In this document: positions 58,177 through 64,000 of the stretch, in pieces
Layout: the number at the start of each line of letters is the position of its first letter
How positions within the stretch are numbered: position 1 is the stretch's first letter
Assembly: GCF_006716785.1 (NCBI RefSeq)
Contig: NZ_VFPQ01000001.1
Span: 1,116,001 to 1,180,000, forward strand
DNA from: Thermopolyspora flexuosa
GTDB taxonomy: Bacteria > Actinomycetota > Actinomycetes > Streptosporangiales > Streptosporangiaceae
Length of the DNA: 64,000 bases
Direction: 5' to 3'
Made by a program: the position numbers and the translations under genes
The notes under the pieces: generated by a model
Databases searched by the model: none
Told to the model about the DNA's origin: nothing
What the model saw: only the letters and a program-made list of their open reading frames with translations

Positions 58177-58688
58177 ACGAACTGAGCCCGAGGCAGGTCG
58201 AGGAGCTCAAGAGCACGATGCCGCCCGCCTGGTACGGCACGCGCCGCGGACGCCGGACGGCGGCGGGGATGGGCGTGGCCGCGCTCGCGCTGGTGTGGGC
58301 GATCCCGTTCACGTCCTGGGCGCTGGGGCCGGGATCCACGGCGTCGTGGACCACGCTCGGCCTCATCGCCGCCGCCCTGCTGATCTACTGCGGGGTGCTC
58401 GCGGTGCTCGTCGCGGCCACCGACGGCGCGGTCACGCGGGACGAGCGCAAGCTCGACGAGCGCCAGCTCGCGGAACGGCGGCGCATCGACGCCGTCGCCC
58501 ACCGGGTGAGCGCGCTCATGCTCGGCACCGCCGCCCTGCTCGTCGCCGCGTTCGGGGCGACCGACCACGTCCTCACGGTCCCGACGCTGGCGGCCTTCAT
58601 GTACGTCGGCGCGGCCTGGGCGAGCCACAAGGTGATCCCGCACATCGTCGCCTGCTGGCTGCTGCCGGACGCGCCCGGCGACGAGTGA
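58173..58688 (+). CDS. Four-helix membrane protein coupled to the Xre regulator
   Basis: A 171-residue protein with helices at about residues 33-52, 58-80, 110-130 and 135-155, and a charged loop (RDERKLDERQLAERRRIDAVAHR) between the second and third. I do not recognise a named family; Xre + small membrane protein pairs of this kind are widespread. Its ATG overlaps the Xre stop by four bases. It may anchor or sequester the Xre protein, or serve as an immunity protein; neither is shown by sequence. Confidence 0.75.
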   Translation: MNELSPRQVEELKSTMPPAWYGTRRGRRTAAGMGVAALALVWAIPFTSWALGPGSTASWTTLGLIAAALLIYCGVLAVLVAATDGAVTRDERKLDERQLAERRRIDAVAHRVSALMLGTAALLVAAFGATDHVLTVPTLAAFMYVGAAWASHKVIPHIVACWLLPDAPGDE

Positions 58689-58752
58689 CCCGTCCCGCCC
58701 GCGACATCGTCGAAGCGGCCGGTCAAGGGTAGGTAAGGCACGGGAGGCGGCA

Positions 58753-60210
58753 ATGCGGAGGCGTCTGCTCATCATCGTCCTGGGCCTCACCGCCGGTCTG
58801 GTGGCGGCGCTGGGGCTTCCGCTGGTGCACACCGCGGTCGAGGAGGAGTCCCGCAGGTTCTTCCTCGGCCGCGCCGACGACACCGCGCGGTTCGCCGACG
58901 AGGCGGAGTGGGCGCTCTCCACCGGCCGCACCCGGTACCTCACCGCGAGCCTGACGCGCTACGACGAGCTGTACGGCACGCCGGTGCTCGTGACCGGCGA
59001 GGACGGCCTCGTCATCTGCTCGTCCCGCGAGGGCCTGACCGCGAAGCTCCCCGGCGTGGGCGGGCCCCTCCGGCGCGCGCTCGCCGGCCAGCCGACCCGG
59101 CGGCACCACACCCTCTGGCCTTGGGACGACCGGCCGTACGTCATCGCCGAGCCGATCGTCCGGGACAGCCGGGTGCTCGGCGCGGTGGTGACGGTGTCCG
59201 ACACCGCGTCACCACGGGCGATCATCCGGGACCGCCTGATCGTGCTCGGGCTCGGGGTGGTCGCGCTCACCGCGGTGGCGCTGGTCGCGGCGGCGCTGAT
59301 CGTGCGCTGGGTGCTGCGGCCGGTGCGCACCCTCGACCGGGCGGCCCACGCGGTGGGATACGGCACGCACCCGGTGCGGGTCGCCGACTGCGGCGGCCCG
59401 CCGGAGCTGCGGCGGCTCGCGGCGAGCTTCAACGCGATGGCGGAGAACATCGCCGCCGCCGCGCGCAACCAGCGCGCCTTCGTCGCCCAGGCCACCCACC
59501 AGCTGCGCAACCCGCTCACCGCGCTGCGCATCCGGCTGGAGAACGTCGAGTGGCACCTGCCCGGCGACGACGCCGAGGGCCGGGAGGAGCTGCGCATGGC
59601 GCTGGGGGAGGTGGACCGGCTCGGCGACGTGATCGACTCGCTGCTCCAGCTCGCGCGGGCCGAGGCGGTGGAGGCGGTGCCCGCGCCGGTGGACGTCTCG
59701 GCGGTGGCGCGGTCCCGCGCCCGGGCCTGGCATGCCGCCTACGCCCGCACCGGCACCCGGCTCACCGTCGACGTGCCCGACGGCGTCACCGCGCTCTGCC
59801 TGCCCAACCTGCTCGGGCACGCGCTCGACGTGCCGCTCGACAACGCGCTGAAGTACGCCCGCGGCTGCTCGGTCGCGCTCACGGTACGGCGGGGCGACGA
59901 CGGCTGCGCAGAGATCCGGGTGCGCGACACCGGGCCGGGGCTGCCCGCGGACGAGCTCGCCCACGCGGGCGAGCGGTTCTGGCGCAGCGTGCGCCACCGG
60001 GACGTGCCCGGGACCGGCCTGGGCCTGGCCACGGCGCGCACCCTGATCGAGGAGAGCGGCGGAACCCTGGAGCTGTCCCCGGCGGACCCCACCGGGCTGC
60101 AGATCCTCATCCGCCTGCGCCCGGCCGACGAGGCGATCGCGGTGCCGGGGCCGCGCGAGGCGCCCGAGCGCGACGGCGCGCGGGCCGGCCGGTCGCCCGG
60201 CGGTCAGTAG
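58753..60210 (+). CDS. Sensor histidine kinase next to a TAXI binding protein
   Basis: A 485-residue membrane kinase. Helix 1 is at about residues 5-27; the extracytoplasmic domain at about 30-160 is TctE-like, with RHHTLWPWDDRPYVIAEPI. Helix 2 is at about 163-187, then HAMP (VRTLDRAAHAVGYGTHPV) and HisKA with phospho-His in ATHQLRNPLTALRIRLE (about 251). The ATPase domain has DVPLDNALKYA, RDTGPGLPADE and GTGLGLATARTLIEESGG. The cognate regulator is most likely the one at 61212, on the other strand beyond the TAXI gene. Its last 7 bases overlap the 3' end of that TAXI gene, so the two genes converge. Confidence 0.9.
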   Translation: MRRRLLIIVLGLTAGLVAALGLPLVHTAVEEESRRFFLGRADDTARFADEAEWALSTGRTRYLTASLTRYDELYGTPVLVTGEDGLVICSSREGLTAKLPGVGGPLRRALAGQPTRRHHTLWPWDDRPYVIAEPIVRDSRVLGAVVTVSDTASPRAIIRDRLIVLGLGVVALTAVALVAAALIVRWVLRPVRTLDRAAHAVGYGTHPVRVADCGGPPELRRLAASFNAMAENIAAAARNQRAFVAQATHQLRNPLTALRIRLENVEWHLPGDDAEGREELRMALGEVDRLGDVIDSLLQLARAEAVEAVPAPVDVSAVARSRARAWHAAYARTGTRLTVDVPDGVTALCLPNLLGHALDVPLDNALKYARGCSVALTVRRGDDGCAEIRVRDTGPGLPADELAHAGERFWRSVRHRDVPGTGLGLATARTLIEESGGTLELSPADPTGLQILIRLRPADEAIAVPGPREAPERDGARAGRSPGGQ

Positions 60211-61148
60211 TGGTTCTCCCGGTACCAGCGCACCGCCCCGGGGTGCAGGTCGAGCGGGTGGGTGCGGATCGCCGCCCACTGGCCCAGGCGGTGGCCCTCC
60301 GGATGGGCCCGCGCCAGGTCCGGCTGCCGCTCGAAGAGCACCTTGGTGATCCAGTAGGCGGTGTCCTGCGGCATGTCCCGGGAGACGACGAGGTAGTTCG
60401 GCACGCTCACCGTGGTCACCGCGCTCGACAGGCCGTACACCGAGGCGGGCACCGTGGTCTCCCGGTAGAGATCGCCGTAGGTGCGCATGAGCGGCCGGGC
60501 GACCTCCTGCAGGTCGATGAGCCGCACGTCCACCCGCCGGCTCAGCTCGGCGATCGCGCCGCTGGGCAGGCCGCCGCTCCAGAAGAAGGCGTCGATATCG
60601 CCCGCCGCGAGGGCCTGCGCCGACGCCTGGATGTCCATGTGCCGGCGGACCGCCGCGTCACCGACCCCGGACAGGGCGAGGATGCGCTCGGCCACCACCG
60701 CGGTGCCGGACGCCTGGGCGCCGATCGACACGCGCCGTCCCGCGAGATCCCGCACCGTGCGCACCGGGCCGTCGGCCCGCGCCACGAGCTGCACGTAGTT
60801 CTCGTAGAGGTTGGCGAGCGCGACGATCGGCCGCGGCTCGCGGAACGGCGGCCAGCCCGCGACCGCGTCGGCCGCGACGTCCGCGAGGGTGAACCCGACC
60901 TCGGCCTTGCCCGCGGCGACGAGCTCGATGTTCTCCACCGAGCCGTCGGTGAGGATCACCTCGGCCGTCGTGCCGGGCATGGTCGTGCGGATCGCGTGGG
61001 CGAGGCCGGTCCCGTACACGGCGTAGACGCCGCCCGCGTTGCCGGTGCCGATCCTGATCGTGCCCTTGGGGGCGGGCACCTCGCCCAGGGCCTGGCAGCC
61101 GCCGAGGAGCAGGACGAGCAGCGCCGTCCACCACACCAGCCTGCGCAT
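60204..61148 (-). CDS. Orphan TAXI-family solute-binding lipoprotein (possible co-sensor)
   Basis: A 314-residue lipoprotein. The signal LVWWTALLVLLLGG precedes the lipobox Cys (about 18). TAXI signatures: IRIGTGNAGGVYAVYGTGLAHAI, GSVENIELVAAGKAEVGFTLADVAADAV, AGRRVSIGAQASGTAVVAERIL, AFFWSGGLPSGAI. It parallels the TAXI protein at 39517 but no TRAP permease lies beside it. Instead it is flanked by a response regulator gene (same strand, 63 bases upstream) and a histidine kinase gene, suggesting it binds a ligand for the kinase rather than for transport. The ATG at 61148 starts the signal peptide; an upstream start would add a basic stretch. Confidence 0.88.
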   Translation of the reverse strand: MRRLVWWTALLVLLLGGCQALGEVPAPKGTIRIGTGNAGGVYAVYGTGLAHAIRTTMPGTTAEVILTDGSVENIELVAAGKAEVGFTLADVAADAVAGWPPFREPRPIVALANLYENYVQLVARADGPVRTVRDLAGRRVSIGAQASGTAVVAERILALSGVGDAAVRRHMDIQASAQALAAGDIDAFFWSGGLPSGAIAELSRRVDVRLIDLQEVARPLMRTYGDLYRETTVPASVYGLSSAVTTVSVPNYLVVSRDMPQDTAYWITKVLFERQPDLARAHPEGHRLGQWAAIRTHPLDLHPGAVRWYRENHY

Positions 61149-61211
61149 GAGCGGGACTCCCGTTCGCGTCGAACGCCTCAGCCGGGCCACGGGCACGGTG
61201 CGTGCCCGCGC

Positions 61212-61883
61212 TCAGTCGGCGTCGCTCCGGCCCAGGCGGTACCCGACACCGCGGACGGTCTCGATCAGCGTGGGTTGGCCGAGCTTCTTGCGCAGGGTCG
61301 CCATGTGCACGTCGAGGGTGCGGCCCACGCCCTGCCACGCCGTACCCCAGACGTCCATGATCAGGCGTTCCCGCGGCACGACCTGCCCGGGGGCCTGCGC
61401 GAGGCAGGCGAGCAGGGCGAACTCCTTGCGGGCGAGCGCGACCGGCCGCCCGTCCCGGGTCACCGTGTGCGCGGCGAGGTCGAGGTGCAGGTCCTCGACC
61501 TCGACCACCTGCCTGGGGCGGGGCCGTACCCGGCGGAACACGGCCTCGATGCGCGCGCCGAGCTCGGCGAGGGAGTACGGCTTGACGAGGTAGTCGTCGG
61601 CGCCGCAGCGCAGGCCCATCACCCGGTCGCGTTCCTCGCCGCGGGCCGTGACGGCGATGATCGGCACGTCCGAGCCCTCCCGGCGGAGCCGCCGGCAGAT
61701 GTCCAGGCCGTCCCCGTCGGGCAGCCCCATGTCGAGCAGGATCAGGTCGACGGGCGGCGCCTCGAGCGCCTCGGCCGCGGTCACCGCGCGCAGCACCTCG
61801 TACCCCTGACGCTGCAGCGCCTTGCTGAGCGCGTTGCCCAGCCGGATGTCGTCCTCGACGACCAGCACACGTACGTTCCCCAC
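61212..61883 (-). CDS. OmpR/TctD-type response regulator
   Basis: A 223-residue regulator. The receiver domain has VVEDDIRLGNAL (acidic pair at 10-11), phospho-acceptor Asp in LILLDMGLPDGDG (about 51), Thr in AVTARG and Lys in LVKPYSL. The winged helix at about 125-218 ends TLDVHMATLRKKLGQPTLIETVRGVGYRL. The GTG at 61883 follows GAGAGG. It is encoded upstream of the TAXI lipoprotein on the same strand and probably activates it. The kinase partner is read from the opposite strand at 58753. Confidence 0.92.
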   Translation of the reverse strand: MGNVRVLVVEDDIRLGNALSKALQRQGYEVLRAVTAAEALEAPPVDLILLDMGLPDGDGLDICRRLRREGSDVPIIAVTARGEERDRVMGLRCGADDYLVKPYSLAELGARIEAVFRRVRPRPRQVVEVEDLHLDLAAHTVTRDGRPVALARKEFALLACLAQAPGQVVPRERLIMDVWGTAWQGVGRTLDVHMATLRKKLGQPTLIETVRGVGYRLGRSDAD

Positions 61884-62945
61884 GCCGGCCTCTCAATTTC
61901 GCGTACGTCGGGGCCTTGTCCACGTGCCCGAGCGCGGTCCACCGGGTACGGCGCAATTGTCCGCGATACGGATTCCCGCCGCGGTCAAGTCATACCCGGC
62001 CGTTTTCCGGCACGCTCGTGTGGTGCTCCGAGGGCTCTTTCACCTCCCGGATTGACTGATAGTTTTATTTCACGAACGTTACGCCCGGGGCAAGTGGTGA
62101 GTGGACGGATTTGTCGTTTTAGTCGCGATCCGTAAAGGCCGGTCGCGGTTCACCTGCCGGTCGAAGGCATGGGGAGCGGGGCGGCGCCATACCGGGCGTC
62201 TCCAGGCGGAGCGTGGCGGCGCGAGGTCGGTTCCATGCACTACCGGTCGGAAATGGTATGGCCCTTATCGGGCGTTGAGTCCCGCAGGTTCGCGGGATCC
62301 GCTGCCTCGCGTCGGCCCGCTTGGGTTAATGAAAGGCAATCGCCGGATTTCACGTTCACTTGTGACGATGGACGTGGGTGTGCGCGCCCCTCGCCGTGAT
62401 CGGGAGGCCGGCGAATTCGCCCGGCAAACACGTATCCGGAGGGAAATGACGGCCGTCCGCCGTATCGCCGACGCTCCCCGGGCTCCTGCCGGTTCATGCC
62501 GAGGGCCACCCGGACCGGATGAAAGCGCCGAACTTGACACGCGGGCCCGGTTCGGGCACCAGACCCCGGGCAGGGCGGATCGGGCGCCCCGCGCGTGCCG
62601 TACCCCGGCGACCGGCGCCACCCGAGCCGACGGGGAGTCGGTACCGAGGACGAGGGGAATGTCACCCCGATGCCGTGCACGTTCGTCGAGCAGGCCGATC
62701 CTTGCCGGTGCGTCCGCCGACGCGCGAAAGGTGACGGAGGCGGACCCGGCGGAGGCGCGGGCCGGAGTACGGCGACGCCCAACAGTGCCCGCACACGAAC
62801 GCCATGCGGGACCGGACGTGGCCCCGCGCGGAGCCGGACATTCACTGCGTGACGGGGACTCGGGCACGGTGTGCCCTGTCGGCCGCCCTGTCACCGGTCA
62901 CGCGGTGAATCATCGGGCGGGGCCGTGTCCGCTGATTACACGACG
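61884..62945. other. About 1 kb with no convincing gene, between a response regulator and a tRNA
   Basis: Frames here are Arg/Pro/Gly-rich with no recognisable domain, signal peptide or good ribosome site. The first half (about 61960-62460) is visibly lower in GC than the flanks and may hold the response-regulator promoter. A short hairpin TCCCGC-AGGTTC-GCGGGA occurs near 62280. The region touches the 3' end of the tRNA-Arg gene, a common integration site, but no integrase or tRNA-end repeat was found. Confidence 0.5.
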
Positions 62946-63019
62946 CGCGCCCTGAGGGATTCGAACCCCCGACCATCGGATTAGAAGTCCGGTGCTCTAT
63001 CCAGCTGAGCTAAGGGCGC
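62946..63019 (-). tRNA. tRNA-Arg (anticodon TCT)
   Basis: A 74-base cloverleaf on the minus strand. The acceptor GCGCCCT pairs with AGGGCGC, the D arm is GCTC...GAGC, the anticodon loop is CTTCTAA with anticodon TCT (reads AGA/AGG), and the T arm has GGTTCGAATCC with the invariant TTCGA. The discriminator base is G; the CCA end is not encoded. One mismatch occurs at the top of the anticodon stem. Confidence 0.93.
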
Positions 63020-63437
63020 TCCCGCTCAATTGTGCAGGATCCCGGGAACCGCTGTGCAACGGTTAATGCATCGGTAGGGTAAACGAGTAATATCGCGACG
63101 GCCTCGGGTCCGGACCCGGTCGTCGCGGGCGGAGGGACGCGGGGCGATCCGCTCCCCGCCACGCGTACGGCACGGCCGCCGCGGCCGGGTGCGACCGCAC
63201 GGGACGAGCCTCGCCAGGCGCCGTCGGCCTTACGCCCGGTGAGCGGGAACATGAGCCGGAACGGGTGGGCGGCGTCCCGGTGGGTCCCGTGGGTGGCCGC
63301 CGGCATGAGTGCGGTCACCGGTGACCGCGCAACGTGTCACGCTCCGGCACCGGCCGCACCGGCCCGCGGCGCTCGCGCTTCCGTCAGGCGGCGAAACCGC
63401 CCCGGCGGAGGCGCTTGGAACGTTACCCTTTGGGGGC

Positions 63438-64000
63438 ATGTCGCTGAGCATGACCCTGACCGAGGTCAGGCTGGGCGGGGGACCGTGCGGGGGATCCGTC
63501 ACCGAGGGTGTCGTGCGGGTCGGCGACACCGTGCGGCGGCCGGCGCGGGCCTCGACACCCGCCGTCAACGCCCTGCTCGCGCATCTTGAGGCCGTGGGGT
63601 TCGACGGTGCCCCGCGCGTGCTCGGCGTCGACGAGCTGGGCCGCCAGGTGCTGACGTACATTCCCGGTGAGACCGCCTCCCGGCCGCTTCCGGCGTACGC
63701 GGTGAGCGACGAGACCCTGGTCGCGCTCGCCCGGCTGCTGCGCCGGTTTCACGACGCGGCCGCGGGCTTCGCCCCGCCGCCCGGGCTGGTCTGGGAGGAG
63801 GGGTCCGGCGACGACGGCGAGCCCGAGATCGTCGGGCACTGCGACGTCACGCCGGAGAACGTGGTGTTCCGCGACGGCCGGCCCGTCGCGCTGATCGACT
63901 TCGACCTGGCCCGGCCCACCACCCGGCTGTTCGACGTGGTCACCACGCTGCGGCACTGGGCCCCGCTCGCCGACCCCGTCGACGCGGACCCGCGCCAGCG
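63438..64000 (+). CDS. Phosphotransferase (APH)-family protein, 3' end beyond the window
   Basis: An open frame of 187 codons runs from ATG 63438 (an ATG at 63450 is also possible) to the window edge without a stop. APH-fold marks: the N-lobe region VRVGDTVRRPARASTPAVNALLAHLEAVGFDGAPRVLG (typical start of this family), the hinge VLTYIPGE, catalytic loop VGHCDVTPENVVF with Asp and Asn, and metal Asp in ALIDFDLARPTTRLFDV. It is a small-molecule kinase-like protein with an unknown substrate. The gap 63020-63437 before it shows no other gene; an AT-richer patch near 63060-63100 may carry promoters. Confidence 0.82.
   Translation, partial: MSLSMTLTEVRLGGGPCGGSVTEGVVRVGDTVRRPARASTPAVNALLAHLEAVGFDGAPRVLGVDELGRQVLTYIPGETASRPLPAYAVSDETLVALARLLRRFHDAAAGFAPPPGLVWEEGSGDDGEPEIVGHCDVTPENVVFRDGRPVALIDFDLARPTTRLFDVVTTLRHWAPLADPVDADPRQ

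Noticed and set aside
62101-62955. 284-codon plus-strand frame before the tRNA
   Set aside because: Arg/Gly/Pro-rich, no ribosome site, no domain. It ends inside the tRNA gene, and overlapping frames on the other strand look equally good.

Overview
The window is a stretch of chromosome from a high-GC actinomycete. Codons end almost always in G or C, GTG starts and 4-bp ATGA/GTGA overlaps are common, and several transcripts look leaderless. The gene content (AfsR/SARP regulator, actinobacterial DapD, class F sortase, IdeR/DtxR-type iron box, F420-dependent enzyme, HTH + phosphotransferase pair) fits Streptosporangiales or a relative. That placement is inferred from gene content and was not tested by phylogeny. 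I see no insertion sequence, phage or CRISPR array.

Layout. 0.2-4.6 kb: SPOUT RNA methyltransferase, a D-Ala-D-Ala carboxypeptidase-like protein, a DedA protein behind an iron box, and a small secreted protein. 4.6-11.4 kb: a giant SARP/ATPase regulator, a YbhN-like flippase-type membrane protein, and a divergent PIG-L deacetylase/GT4 glycosyltransferase pair. 11.4-14.1 kb: a poorly coding, lower-GC interval with a decayed DUF427 gene and a basic micro-ORF, then a divergent cysteinyl-tRNA-synthetase paralogue. 14.2-22 kb: an HTH regulator with a coupled phosphotransferase, IclR + 4-hydroxybenzoate hydroxylase, a DUF998 protein, a secreted propeller-like protein and pterin dehydratase. 22.3-29 kb: a 24-residue micro-ORF and a TPR protein, secreted nuclease, rhodanese-CBS protein, Ser/Thr kinase. 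29.4-34.1 kb: secreted GH18 chitinase, DapD, HAD hydrolase. 34.4-38.4 kb: a self-contained surface system in which a two-component pair is flanked by two poly-aspartate proteins and ends with a class F sortase. 38.6-42.6 kb: MerR regulator and a TAXI-type TRAP transporter.

42.9-58.7 kb is the most exciting part: a class V-type lanthipeptide (RiPP) cluster. It encodes a phosphotransferase-fold kinase, a HopA1-domain protein, two tiny precursor peptides with register-matched leaders but very different cores, a methyltransferase, ABC exporters, an F420-dependent reductase, an EpiD-like cysteine decarboxylase, a second phosphotransferase-like protein and a fused double M16 protease. An ABC exporter/Xre/membrane-protein module follows. 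Strong RNA hairpins bracket the two precursor genes. The expected product of precursor 1 is a lanthipeptide with a C-terminal aminovinyl-cysteine ring. Precursor 2 lacks the terminal Cys, so the cluster may make two distinct or cooperating peptides.

58.7-64 kb: a histidine kinase and a response regulator flank an orphan TAXI binding lipoprotein. About 1 kb without a convincing gene follows, then a tRNA-Arg(TCT) and the start of a phosphotransferase gene that runs off the window.

All assignments come from reading motifs. No database search, structure prediction or composition calculation was run.
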